From contig CAVWXT010000005.1 in assembly GCA_963759115.1 (NCBI GenBank), positions 1,860,001 to 1,924,000 on the forward strand: 64,000 nt of DNA, written 5' to 3'. Source of the DNA: CAVWXT01 sp963759115. Lineage in GTDB: Bacteria; Planctomycetota; Planctomycetia; Pirellulales; Thermoguttaceae. The notes beneath the pieces were generated by a model that was not told the origin of the DNA, searched no databases, and was given only the letters and a program-made list of their open reading frames with translations. Made by a program: the position numbers and the translations under genes. Positions within the stretch are counted from its first letter, which is position 1; every line of letters begins with the position of its first letter. This document shows, piece after piece, positions 48,695 through 57,477 of this stretch.

Positions 48695-49602
48695 CAGGGC
48701 CGATCAGCTATTCACTGTGGGAGGCGACTCCAGTCGCCGATTGCCCGAAAACTACTGCAAATCGGCGACTGGAGTCGCCTCCTAGTGCGCTTGTGAGTGT
48801 ATCGAATCAGCAAGGTGCAAGTCCTTGTCGAAATTGGGTTTGAACTTCGTAACCGAAAGTAACTGCGTCCTCGTGAGAGGGGGTGGAGAGCAACTGAAGG
48901 TGAACGGCTGGTCCGCAGGATGACGAACTCGATTCGGCCGGTTGTCGTGGCGAGCCTGCTAGGAAAAGGCGAAGCCCAAGTGACGCTGTGGTCCTCGCAA
49001 GGGATGCGGTCGGCAGACCGCGCGGTAAGCTCCGGGGGGAAACCAAACCAAGCCCCAGAGGCGGCAACAGGTGGTTGGAGGCGGAACGGTCGGAAGGTTT
49101 GATACATGAAGCAAGGAGACCTGGGCGGGTACAAGGACGAAGTTCATTGTCCCTGATAAGGATACGAAGAATCGACCGCCCAGGAGTCAGAGCGTCCATA
49201 CGAGCGAGGAAGCGGGGCAATGCCCGTCGAGCAAAGGGACGCAGGAAAGTGGATGAAACATGACGCACGGCCAAAACCACACCGTACCGCGAGTGTCGGC
49301 AACGACTAGCCACGACGGACTGCGTCAGGCACACGTAACTTGGCTCAGATTGGCCGCACCGTCGATGTTGCATGTTGGTGGCCTTCCCGTGAAGGTCAGG
49401 GCCTTTCGCTTCTGCCGATCCCGAGAAGGAACCTTGTTTCCTTCCCGCGCTCGGTTCACCAATCCTCTACGAGGTAACACCACTAACCGGAGAGCCGGAT
49501 GCGGGAAATCCGCCAGTCCGGTTCGGAGGGAGGGGAGGCCGGGAACTTAACCGGCCTTCCCTACCCCTATCAAGTCCTGTTCGGGAAAACTGATCGGCCC
49601 TG
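48695..49602 (+). mobile_element. 122-bp MITE split by a group II intron, with perfect 10-bp target duplication
   Basis: The ends CAGGGCCGATC (48695) and CTGATCGGCCCTG (to 49602) are inverted repeats, flanked on both sides by TCTCCAGGTG (48685-48694 and 49603-49612). Once 48785-49570 is removed, the remaining 122 bp match the reverse complement of 38098-38220 at about 116 of 122 positions. This establishes both the transposition and the later intron entry. Inner hairpin arms are at 48716-48742 and 48761-48784. Confidence 0.92.
48785..49570 (+). mobile_element. Group II intron without reverse transcriptase (786 bp)
   Basis: The 5' end GTGCGC and the AAGGTGCAAGTCC-type domain I start are typical of bacterial group II introns. 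Near the 3' end there is a domain V hairpin (about 49492-49531: GAGCCGGATGCGGGAAATCC... with the complementary CCGGTTC arm). A domain VI stem with an unpaired A region (GGCCGGGAACTTAACCGGCC) follows, and the 3' end is CTACCCCTAT. No reverse-transcriptase/maturase frame fits in the ~500 bp between, so it depends on a protein made elsewhere or is dead. It sits exactly after the hairpin arm of a MITE, the placement known for class C introns, which insert 3' of stem-loops. The exon junction (CTCCTA/CAAGTCC) is proved by the uninterrupted copy at 38 kb. Confidence 0.88.
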
Positions 49603-49714
49603 TCTCCAGGTGGCGGCCGATTGACGTTTCCAGCGCATAATTGGTATGCTGGCAGATGTGCCGCCCGCCCGCGCCTGGCAGCCGCAGGCCGCTCAATCGC
49701 CGAGGGGAACCGGG

Positions 49715-50104
49715 ATGAAGCTCGAATTGGTCAGCTTGGATCGACAAAAGCCTCCGATCGTTCTCCAGCAATTTCCGGTGATCGTAGGTCTTGATCCGGG
49801 CGCCGACGTCTGTCTGGACAACTCGGCGATCGGCCACTACCAGTGCATGATCGACCATGCCGACGGCGTGTTGATGGTGTGGGACCTGGGCACCAAGGCC
49901 GGCACGTTCATCAACGGCGAGCGGATCGTGCAGAAGGGGCCCTTGATGCCTGGCGACGAGATTGCGATGGGCAAGAGCCGGTTCATGGCGCAATATACTA
50001 ATGGGGCCGTCGCGCCGTCCAAGCGTACCCCGCACGAGGCCGCGGGCGGTGCCTGTCATCCCACCGCCGCCCATCGCCGCCGCCGGTCGGCCGCCCAGGC
50101 TTGA
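49715..50104 (+). CDS. FHA-domain protein
   Basis: From ATG 49715 (GGGGAACCGGG upstream) the 129-residue protein contains one forkhead-associated domain: LVSLDRQKPPIVLQQFPVIVGLDPGADVCLDNSAIGHYQCMI, WDLGTKAGTFINGERI and GDEIAMGKSRFMAQY. FHA domains bind phosphothreonine peptides and often read out Ser/Thr kinase signalling; a large kinase is encoded 3 kb downstream. The C-terminal ~25 residues are Arg/Ala-rich and without clear structure. Confidence 0.85.
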   Translation: MKLELVSLDRQKPPIVLQQFPVIVGLDPGADVCLDNSAIGHYQCMIDHADGVLMVWDLGTKAGTFINGERIVQKGPLMPGDEIAMGKSRFMAQYTNGAVAPSKRTPHEAAGGACHPTAAHRRRRSAAQA

Positions 50105-50172
50105 GCCCGTAGGTCGTGCTTTGGCATGACTGGCGCGACTGGCGTTTGCCGTAGCTGCGGGATCGAATTCCC

Positions 50173-51939
50173 ATGGCAACCAACATCCCGGCGACGAAGA
50201 ACCGAAACTACGTTCTCATTCCGGCCGCCTTGGTGTTTACTGCCGTCGGAGTGGGGACGGGCGTGTGGTTGCTCTTGGGGATTGTTTCCCACTGGCGGAT
50301 GCAGAGTTGGGAAGAGGCGCCCGCCACCATCGTCTGGGCGAAACTGGAAGAAAATGGGGATTCCGAAGGTGGCACCACCTACAGGGCGACTGCCGAGTAC
50401 ACGTATCAATACGGCGGTCGGCAGTATACGGGCAACCGGGTTGGTATTCAGGGCGGGGGCGACAACGTCGGATCGTTTCAGCAGGACGCCCATCGCCAGT
50501 TGTGCGAACACCAGAAATCGGGCCGCCCGTTCCGCTGCTACGTCAATCCCGCTCGACCGGACGAGGCGATTCTGTTTCGCGATCTGCGATGGGAGATGGT
50601 CGTGTTTGATATGGTGTTCGCCACGCTGTTTGGCTCGGCGGGTTTCGGACTGTTGACGTTTGCCGTTCTCAGCTACCGCAAGGCGAAAGGCAGCAGCGCG
50701 CTGGCCGCAATTCACCCGGACGAACCCTGGTTGTACAAGACGGACTGGGCCGACGGGAAGATCAAGTCCTCCACCGGCGCGACCACGCTACTGTTGTTCG
50801 TGATCGCCTTCGTCTGGAACTTGATGTCAGCGCCGGCGTTTTTGGTCATCCGCGATGAGGCGCTCGCCAAAGGCAATCGCTGGGCTCTGTTGGTGTTGTT
50901 CTTTCCCGCCATCGGTCTGATCCTGATTCTCTGCCTGATCGTCTCCCTGCTGCGTTGGCGCAAGTACGGCCGATCGGTATTCGAGATGGCCGCCGTGCCG
51001 GGAGTGATTGGCGGGCAGCTCGCCGGCGTGATTCGCACCTCGGCAAAGGTCCAACCGGAAGACGGATTTCGCCTTGCGCTCAACTGTTTTCAGAAGGTCA
51101 CCCACGGCGACAACACTACGGTAACCACTTTGTGGCAGGACGAGCAGGTCATCGCGCACGATTTGCTGCAGAGTGACTCCCAACAATCGGCGATTCCGGT
51201 GCTGTTTCAGATTCCCTACGACTGTCGTCCCACCGACGAAACAAACGCCGACGGCAAGACGAATTGGCGGCTCGACGTATCGGCAAAGACGCCGGGCCTC
51301 GATTACTCGACGAACTTTGAAGTGCCCGTGTTCAAGACGTCGCAGAGCGACCCCAATTTCGTCGTCGATCGCAGCCTGATCGCCGAGTACGCAGCCCCGG
51401 AAGACCCCGATCGTGATCTCCGCGATGCGGGCGTGGTCAGAGCGGAGTCGTCCACGGGCGAGGGCTGCCGGCTGGTTTTTCCGATGGTTCGCGCTCCCAT
51501 CATGGCGGCCGTGGTCACTCTGTCGGGGTTTCTCTTTGGCGGAGTGCCGTTTTTTGTTTGCTGCACGGCGCCGGCAGAGTTCTGGTTTGCTAAGGTCGCT
51601 TGCACCGTCCTCTTCGGGGGATTCGGATTGCTTCTCCTGATCGTCGCTGCGGATGTCTGGTTCTATCGCAGCGTGGTCGACGTGTCGGCCTCCGGTCTGA
51701 CGGTGACCGGCGGTTGGTTCGGCCTCGGCCGCCAGCGCCGCATCGAGGCGGCCGACGTCGAGAAGATCACGCCCGTCAGCCGGATGAGCGCCGGCGGAGG
51801 ACAGGGCAAGAAGATGTATTACGACATCGACATTCTTCGCACGACGGGGAAGAAGGTCACGGCCGGCAAGCGACTGCCGAGCAAGCGTCTGGCCGATTCC
51901 GTGATCCGCCAGATCGAGCAAGCACTGGGCAGGCAATAA
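50173..51939 (+). CDS. DUF3592 membrane protein
   Basis: The 588-residue protein has about six hydrophobic helices (e.g. YVLIPAALVFTAVGVGTGVWLLLGI, LLLFVIAFVWNLMSAPAFLVI, AIGLILILCLIVSLL). A DUF3592-type soluble part follows helix 1 (APATIVWAKLEENGDSEGGTTYRATAEYTYQYGGRQYTGNRVG and CYVNPARPDEAILFRDLRW). The C-terminal region ends with a small PH-like segment and RLADSVIRQIEQALGRQ. Function unknown. It is bounded downstream by a hairpin repeat and an ECF sigma gene. Confidence 0.8.
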   Translation: MATNIPATKNRNYVLIPAALVFTAVGVGTGVWLLLGIVSHWRMQSWEEAPATIVWAKLEENGDSEGGTTYRATAEYTYQYGGRQYTGNRVGIQGGGDNVGSFQQDAHRQLCEHQKSGRPFRCYVNPARPDEAILFRDLRWEMVVFDMVFATLFGSAGFGLLTFAVLSYRKAKGSSALAAIHPDEPWLYKTDWADGKIKSSTGATTLLLFVIAFVWNLMSAPAFLVIRDEALAKGNRWALLVLFFPAIGLILILCLIVSLLRWRKYGRSVFEMAAVPGVIGGQLAGVIRTSAKVQPEDGFRLALNCFQKVTHGDNTTVTTLWQDEQVIAHDLLQSDSQQSAIPVLFQIPYDCRPTDETNADGKTNWRLDVSAKTPGLDYSTNFEVPVFKTSQSDPNFVVDRSLIAEYAAPEDPDRDLRDAGVVRAESSTGEGCRLVFPMVRAPIMAAVVTLSGFLFGGVPFFVCCTAPAEFWFAKVACTVLFGGFGLLLLIVAADVWFYRSVVDVSASGLTVTGGWFGLGRQRRIEAADVEKITPVSRMSAGGGQGKKMYYDIDILRTTGKKVTAGKRLPSKRLADSVIRQIEQALGRQ

Positions 51940-51943
51940 CAAT

Positions 51944-52002
51944 GTAGGACGGATTTCCCAAACCGTCCCCGAGGATTGGACGGATTGGGAAATCCGTCCT
52001 AC
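51944..52002. repeat. 25-bp stem-loop repeat between DUF3592 and the sigma gene
   Basis: GTAGGACGGATTTCCCAAAC... at 51944-51968 pairs with 51978-52002 (one or two mismatches; 9-base loop). It begins 5 bp after the stop codon and ends 10 bp before the sigma factor start, so it may form the 5' leader of that gene. Same general type as the 26918 hairpin (GTAGGACG-A/G start). Confidence 0.8.
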
Positions 52003-52012
52003 GCAGAGCACA

Positions 52013-52759
52013 ATGCCGAAACAAGCATCCACACCCGGACGATCCGATGCCGCGGGCTTTGCCGCCACGCGGTGGACGCTGGTGCTGGCGGCCGCGCGCG
52101 GCACGCCCTCGCCCCGCGCGGCCGAGGCGATGGCCGAACTCTGCCGCGTCTATTGGTATCCGCTCTATGCCTACGTCCGCCGCCGCGGATACGAAACGCA
52201 CGAGGCCGAAGACCTGACCCAGGAGTTCTTCCTCCGGCTGCTGGCGAAGGACTATTTGGCGGGCGTCAATCGCGAGAAAGGCAAGTTCCGGGCCTTTCTG
52301 CTGGCCGCGCTGAAACATTTTCTCGCCAACGAGTGGGACCGCCGCCAGGCCCAGAAACGCGGCGGCGGGCACGCCGTCATCCCCCTGGACACGCTGAGCG
52401 CGGAGACCCGCTATCGCCTCGAACCGTCCCACAACCTGACGCCCGAAAAGCTCTTCGAGCGGCAATGGGCAATTACCGTCCTGGACCAGGTTCTGGCCCG
52501 GTTGAAGGCGGAATCGACGGTCCTCGAAGGCGCGCCCGCCGTGTTCGACGCGCTCAAGCAGTTCCTCACCGGCAGCGGAGCGGCCGCCACCTACGCCCAA
52601 GTGGCCGCCGACCTGAGCATGACCGAGGGCGCGGTGAAGGTGGCCGTCCACCGTCTCCGCCGGCGATACCGCCAACTGCTGCGGGAGGAGATCGCCCAGA
52701 CGGTTGCCGACCCGGAAGAGGTCGACAACGAAATCCGTTACCTCTTGTCGTGTTTGTAG
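52013..52759 (+). CDS. ECF RNA polymerase sigma factor (planctomycete kinase-linked type)
   Basis: The 248-residue protein has an N-terminal ATRWTLVLAAARG motif and region 2 (MAELCRVYWYPLYAYVRRRGYETHEAEDLTQEFFLRLLAKDYL). Region 4 has a helix-turn-helix (TYAQVAADLSMTEGAVKVAVHRLRRRYRQLLREEIAQTV). The ATRWTLV opening and long linker mark the planctomycete ECF groups usually encoded next to Ser/Thr kinases. The kinase follows 275 bp later, so the pair probably forms one signalling route in which phosphorylation frees or activates the sigma factor (inference from family context). Confidence 0.92.
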   Translation: MPKQASTPGRSDAAGFAATRWTLVLAAARGTPSPRAAEAMAELCRVYWYPLYAYVRRRGYETHEAEDLTQEFFLRLLAKDYLAGVNREKGKFRAFLLAALKHFLANEWDRRQAQKRGGGHAVIPLDTLSAETRYRLEPSHNLTPEKLFERQWAITVLDQVLARLKAESTVLEGAPAVFDALKQFLTGSGAAATYAQVAADLSMTEGAVKVAVHRLRRRYRQLLREEIAQTVADPEEVDNEIRYLLSCL

Positions 52760-52775
52760 TTACAAGAAGCGTCTC

Positions 52776-52858
52776 TTCTTTGCGTCTTTGCGCCTTTGCG
52801 TGAGGTTGGCCTTGGCCGCTCAAACCAAAGGATCACGCAAAGGCGCAGAGCGCAAAGG
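52776..52858. repeat. Inverted repeat of the CTTTGCGCCTTTGCGTG type
   Basis: CTTTGCGTCTTTGCGCCTTT... (52776-52800) and CACGCAAAGGCGCAGAGCGC... (52833-52858) are near complementary, enclosing ~32 bp. Further on (52915-52960) AAGTAGAAGCGGCA(C/T)CCTG occurs twice in tandem. Together they fill the 275 bp between sigma factor and kinase. Confidence 0.65.
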
Positions 52859-53034
52859 GTCGATGGGCACCATCTGGTTTTCCGTGTAACCTTTCCGCTG
52901 GATTGCTTCTGTAATAAGTAGAAGCGGCACCCTGACTAAGTAGAAGCGGCATCCTGTCGCTTCCGGGTGTTCCGCAGCAACGTTCCGCATTATGTTGACG
53001 CGGCAAGATGCCGCGTCTACTTTGGAATATCGCC

Positions 53035-56000
53035 ATGAGCAACGAAAACCGCTGCGCCCAGTGCGGGGCCGAATTGGCCGCCGACGCGCCCCAAGGGCTG
53101 TGTCCCGGCTGCCTGCTGAAACGCGGGTTAGAGTCCATAACCGGCGCCACGGGGGCAACGGCCGGACGGGCCGCTGACACGGACTACGTTTCTCCCACGC
53201 CGGCCGAACTGGCATCCTTCTTCCCCGACCTGGAGATTTTGGAATTGGTGGGCCGGGGCGGGATGGGCGTGGTCTATAAGGCCCGCCAAAAACGGCTCGA
53301 CCGGCTCGTGGCGCTCAAAATCCTCTCCCCAGGACTCGGAAAAGGGGACAGTCCCCATTTGTGCGAAGCACCCGGAGGGCCGTTCCGGCAAATGGGGGCT
53401 GTCCCCTTTTCCGAGTCCTTTGCCGCGCGGTTTGAGCGGGAGGCGCGGGCGATGGCCATGCTCAGCCATCCGCACATCGTGGCGGTCTACGATTTCGGGC
53501 AGACAAGTATGAGGAGAGAGGGCGAGCCAATGTCCCCTCTCCCGCCGGGAGAGGGCCAGGGTGAGGGCAGCGAATCTTTGGCCCCTCATCTCTCGTCCCC
53601 GGCCTCTCGTCCCCTGTACTACTTCCTCATGGAGTTCATCGACGGCGTGAACCTGCGGCGGCTGCTGGACACGGGCAAACTCGCGCCGCAGGAAGCCCTG
53701 GCCATCGTGCCGCAAATCTGCGAGGCCCTGCAATACGCCCACGATCACGGCGTGGTCCACCGCGACATCAAGCCGGAGAACATCCTGTTGGATAAGAACG
53801 GCCAGGTGAAAATCGCCGACTTCGGGCTGGCAAAGCTCATGGGCAGAAGAGTCGCGAGTGGCCAGTGGTCAGTGGACAGTGGACAACAAATGTCCCCTCT
53901 CCCGCCGGGAGAGGGCCAGGGTGAGGGCGAGTCTTCTAATCTCCAATCCCCAATCCCTAATCCCTCGCAACTCACCGCTGCCGGCCAGGTGATGGGCACG
54001 CCCCAATACATGGCCCCCGAACAATTCGAGCACCCCAAGGACGTGGACCACCGGGCCGACATCTATTCCTTGGGCGTGGTCTTCTACCAGATGCTCACGG
54101 GCGAGTTGCCGATCGGCCGTTTTGCCCCGCCCTCGCGGAAGGTGCAGATCGACGTGCGGCTTGATGAAGTCGTGCTCCGCGCGCTCGAAAAAGAGCCCGA
54201 GCGACGCTACCAACAGGCCAGCCAGTTGAAAACGGTGGTCGAAACTATCGCGACAACTCCCCCCCCACAAAGCGGGCCAGCTTCGGATGCAAAGGCAAGT
54301 GCCTCGTCACCGGCCGGCGTAACAGGGCTTGGGAGCCGTTTCAGCGGCAATAGGATCTTCGGGCCGCATGGTTTGATCACTGTCGGACGCCGCGGCAATC
54401 AAGTAGTCATCAACTGGCCGGGCGTCGCGTTGTTCTTCCTGCTGATATTTGCCTTCATGGAAGTCGTATCGTCAGCATTGACAACCCCGTCGTCACTCAC
54501 CAAAGTAACTGCCTTCCTCTTCATCGTCGCGGTGATGTCCACGGCTATGCTCATCCGTCGTGGGTTTGCCACGCCGTTGGACAAGTTGGTTTCTCTGGAC
54601 GAGCCTCCGCGCTCGGGTGCCACTGTTGGCGTGTCCAGCAGTGCATCCGGCACGGGCGGACAAACTGCCCGTGGCATCCGTGAGCAGGTCCCCGAAGACA
54701 ACGCCACCATCGAGCAGGCCCGGCTCCAGGTCCAAGGCCCGGCCATCGGGCTGCTCGTTACGGGCATCTTCAATTGGGTTCTGTCGGTCCCCTTGTTGCT
54801 CCACATCCTCTACATGGCCTCCAGTTATTCGCCGCCGTCGATCGGCGGCGTGCAACTGAATACGTGGGCGTTTGCCACTCCACCGCTGATGATCGTGCCC
54901 ATATTGGCGATTCTCATCGTCAGCAGCCTGGTGATTTTCGCCGCACTGAAGATGAAACGGCTGCAAGCCTACGGCCTGGCCATCGCCGCCAGCATCCTGG
55001 CCATCATTGTTTCACCGAGCAATCTGATCGGCCTGCCGATCGGCATCTGGGCGTTGGTGGTGTTGAGCCAGCGCGACGTGCGAGCGGCGTTTGCGTGTCA
55101 GAACCGACCCGCCGTTACGAGCCTCCAGCGGACATTGGGGATTGTGGCGCTATTGTTGTGTCTGGCCACTCCTGCATTTATGATTCTCGTTTGCCGTTTT
55201 GCTCCTCCCGGCTCGCTTTCCGGGGCTTTCCTGCTCCTGTTCCCGGCTCTTGAGGCCATCGCCTTGATTCTCGGAATCCTTGGCCGCAAATCTTTTGCGG
55301 GCAAGTTCACCGTGGTTGTCACATGCATCAGCTTCTTGGTACTCGGCCCGGTGGTGTTGACAGCCTGGCTGGCAAGAACCAACGAGGATTTCGGCGGTTG
55401 GCCGAGCGTTGTGCAAATTCTTCCCGGAGTGTCCACTAAGCCAGCGGGGCCGATCCTGCTCTACGAGGTCGATTCCCCATCGACGCCGTCGAACGAGGAG
55501 ACGCTCAAGGCGTTGGGCACGGCGTGGAGCGCGGCCCGGCGTCGCGTCGGCGAAGGACCAGAGAAACTTGCCGACGTTATGCCTCCGCCCGACGGGCGGC
55601 GGCTTCGGGTTGCGTTGTATGGTCGGAATGAAGCGGACCGGGAGCGGGTCGAACGGCTGTTGACCAGCCCTGGAATATTGGAGTTTCGCATCCTTGCCGA
55701 CACACGCCGCGACAAGGCACTTGTCGACAACGCCCTGAAAGAGCCGGAGAAGAGGGACGTGCTCGACGCGTCGGGCAAGAAGCTCGCATGGTGGGTGCCG
55801 GTGCCGGCGGTGCGCGGACAAGGGCTATTGCACGGCGGAATTCCGGGAATCGCCCATCGCACCCGACAAACGGACAAGGGAGAAATCGGCGAGGTGCTCG
55901 TCATGGCCGACCCCTACAATCTTACGGGCGGATATCTGAGCCACAGCGAGGTTGCCACGGACAACAATGGCCAGCCGTGCCTGAGGCTCACGTTCGCCCA

Positions 56001-57195
56001 AATCGGTGGGCAGCTTCTCGCCAAGCTGACGGGAGAGCATCTGCCCGATGAGGCGACCGGTTCTTATTATAAGTTAGGCGTCATTCTTGACGGTGAAATG
56101 TTGTTCGCGTCGGGGATCATGTCTGTGCTCTCGGACCGCTGTGAGTTGATTGGTTCTTTCAAGCAACAGGAGTTGTCGGACCTGGCAAGGATCCTGAATG
56201 CTGGTCCGCTGCCTTATCGGCTTCGCTTGGTGCAAGTCGTTCCGTCCGGCACAGCGCTCTCGCCAATTGCGGAGCGGCATCCGGAACTCGCGGAGCGTGC
56301 CAGTGACTCCGCCAGTGTTCCGCCGCCGCACGATGCGCAAGACCACAACACGCCTCTCCCCGGCACTGGCGGAGCCAGTGGCACACCCGCGGAGATCTTC
56401 GGCCCGGTGATCGAGCGGACCGTGGAGGGTGCCGTCAGCGGCAAATCGGCCATCGATTTTGAAACAGGCAAACTCTATGTCGGCCCACAAGTCATCAACG
56501 AGTTCAAGGAGCTTGACGATTGGATGAAGACCACAGGGGTGGATGCCTTGGGTATGATTGGCCCGGCCGTTCGCGGCTTGGGTGGATTCGACATGATAGC
56601 GCTGGCGGTAGAAAACGACCGGTGGGACATATCTGTCGCCGAACTGAAGGCGACGCTCGCAATGGGCAAGCCCGGCACGCCTCAGATGATTGGCAAGGGC
56701 GCACTTCCTGCAACCTATCTGTTCAAGACCCGCGAAGGAAGCATCGGCGTGCTGCAAATCGTCGGTTTTTCTGAGAAGCCAAGCGCCGTGCGTATCCGTT
56801 ACAAGCTGGTGCGGAAGCCGGTACCTGCCGCGGCGGTTGCGATGTTCGACGCCGGAAAGGCTCAGAGGGATCAGTTCCGCCAGTCGCTGGCCAAAGCACT
56901 CGAAGCGGGAAGGCACGGCGACACACAGGCAATTCAACGAGTGCGAAGCGAAATGGTCGCTAAGCGCACGGAATTCGAGGCGATGCTCAAAGGCACGGTG
57001 GCCGAAATACCCATGATCGAGCAGCACGAGCGATTGGAAGCCTACGACAGAGCGCTTGGCGAGAAAGACGAAAAGGAGATGGAAAGGCTGAGACGCGAAA
57101 TGGAATCTGCGAACGCAGCCTTCGATGATCTCATTCACAGAACGGCCGAAACCACCCTTGCTCCGGCCCCAGCGGAAGGCAAGCCGGCCGAGTAA
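53035..57195 (+). CDS. Giant Ser/Thr protein kinase with zinc ribbon, membrane region and SecD-like domain
   Basis: The 1386-residue protein starts MSNENRCAQCGAELAADAPQGLCPGC (zinc ribbon). The kinase domain (about 65-410) has GRGGMGVV, Lys95 in VALKIL, HRDIKPEN (242-249), DFG (262-264) and MGTPQYMAPEQ (~319-330). Several membrane helices (~465-780) follow. The next region matches the SecD periplasmic domain (TGGYLSHSEVATDNNGQPCLRLTF...TGEHLPD, LGVILDGEMLFASGI, SFKQQELSDLARILNAGPLP). A C-terminal part ends in a coiled coil. Several palindromic repeats are read in frame inside it: 53332-53418, 53530-53568, 53890-53928 and 56297-56384. One lies between DFG and APE and lengthens the activation segment by ~40 residues, which might impair or alter activity. 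It probably works with the ECF sigma factor upstream. Confidence 0.9.
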   Translation: MSNENRCAQCGAELAADAPQGLCPGCLLKRGLESITGATGATAGRAADTDYVSPTPAELASFFPDLEILELVGRGGMGVVYKARQKRLDRLVALKILSPGLGKGDSPHLCEAPGGPFRQMGAVPFSESFAARFEREARAMAMLSHPHIVAVYDFGQTSMRREGEPMSPLPPGEGQGEGSESLAPHLSSPASRPLYYFLMEFIDGVNLRRLLDTGKLAPQEALAIVPQICEALQYAHDHGVVHRDIKPENILLDKNGQVKIADFGLAKLMGRRVASGQWSVDSGQQMSPLPPGEGQGEGESSNLQSPIPNPSQLTAAGQVMGTPQYMAPEQFEHPKDVDHRADIYSLGVVFYQMLTGELPIGRFAPPSRKVQIDVRLDEVVLRALEKEPERRYQQASQLKTVVETIATTPPPQSGPASDAKASASSPAGVTGLGSRFSGNRIFGPHGLITVGRRGNQVVINWPGVALFFLLIFAFMEVVSSALTTPSSLTKVTAFLFIVAVMSTAMLIRRGFATPLDKLVSLDEPPRSGATVGVSSSASGTGGQTARGIREQVPEDNATIEQARLQVQGPAIGLLVTGIFNWVLSVPLLLHILYMASSYSPPSIGGVQLNTWAFATPPLMIVPILAILIVSSLVIFAALKMKRLQAYGLAIAASILAIIVSPSNLIGLPIGIWALVVLSQRDVRAAFACQNRPAVTSLQRTLGIVALLLCLATPAFMILVCRFAPPGSLSGAFLLLFPALEAIALILGILGRKSFAGKFTVVVTCISFLVLGPVVLTAWLARTNEDFGGWPSVVQILPGVSTKPAGPILLYEVDSPSTPSNEETLKALGTAWSAARRRVGEGPEKLADVMPPPDGRRLRVALYGRNEADRERVERLLTSPGILEFRILADTRRDKALVDNALKEPEKRDVLDASGKKLAWWVPVPAVRGQGLLHGGIPGIAHRTRQTDKGEIGEVLVMADPYNLTGGYLSHSEVATDNNGQPCLRLTFAQIGGQLLAKLTGEHLPDEATGSYYKLGVILDGEMLFASGIMSVLSDRCELIGSFKQQELSDLARILNAGPLPYRLRLVQVVPSGTALSPIAERHPELAERASDSASVPPPHDAQDHNTPLPGTGGASGTPAEIFGPVIERTVEGAVSGKSAIDFETGKLYVGPQVINEFKELDDWMKTTGVDALGMIGPAVRGLGGFDMIALAVENDRWDISVAELKATLAMGKPGTPQMIGKGALPATYLFKTREGSIGVLQIVGFSEKPSAVRIRYKLVRKPVPAAAVAMFDAGKAQRDQFRQSLAKALEAGRHGDTQAIQRVRSEMVAKRTEFEAMLKGTVAEIPMIEQHERLEAYDRALGEKDEKEMERLRREMESANAAFDDLIHRTAETTLAPAPAEGKPAE
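53332..53418. repeat. 87-bp palindromic repeat read in frame inside the kinase N-lobe
   Basis: Arms of 30 nt (53332-53361, 53389-53418) starting GGACTCGGAAAAGGGGACAG are near-perfect complements. The element is exactly 29 codons, encoding GLGKGDSPHLCEAPGGPFRQ... between LKILSP and FAARFEREARAMAML, which are almost adjacent in other kinases. Confidence 0.9.
53530..53928 (+). repeat. Two identical 39-bp repeats (SPLPPGEGQGEG type) in the kinase gene
   Basis: ATGTCCCCTCTCCCGCCGGG... occurs at 53530-53568 and again at 53890-53928, 360 bp apart, both in frame and translated MSPLPPGEGQGEG. The second is preceded by a GTGGCCAGTGGTCAGTGGAC tract similar to intergenic DNA at 34757-34796. A degenerate relative (CCCTCTCCCAAAAGGGAG) is intergenic at ~3604-3623. 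These are intergenic-type repeats found inside a conserved gene. Confidence 0.85.
56297..56384. repeat. 21-bp-arm palindrome in frame near the kinase C-terminus
   Basis: GTGCCAGTGACTCCGCCAGT... (56297-56317) pairs with 56364-56384 with two mismatches. It lies in the linker after the SecD-like domain and keeps the frame. Confidence 0.75.
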
Positions 57196-57477
57196 TTGTA
57201 GTCAGGCACACCTGTGCCTGACACCGTCGCCGGCCCGCCTCAGGGCGTCAGGCACGGGGTGCCGAACCTACGGGATACACCGCCCGTCCCCAAGCCGGCA
57301 ACCAAGGCATCCGACCCGCCATTTCAGGCTTACATGAAACACTCCAACGTGGGGTAGTAATTGTACGGCCCGACTCGCTTTCCCAGTTGTGGACGGCGTG
57401 GGAGCGACCGATTACAATGAAAAAAGCCTGCCCGTGCATATCCCGCCCGAATCCCATTGCTGGGGAAAAGGAACCGC

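Noticed and set aside
48807..49373. Minus-strand 188-residue frame inside the intron
   Set aside because: Opposite to intron orientation and without reverse-transcriptase motifs; the RNA structure explains the region.
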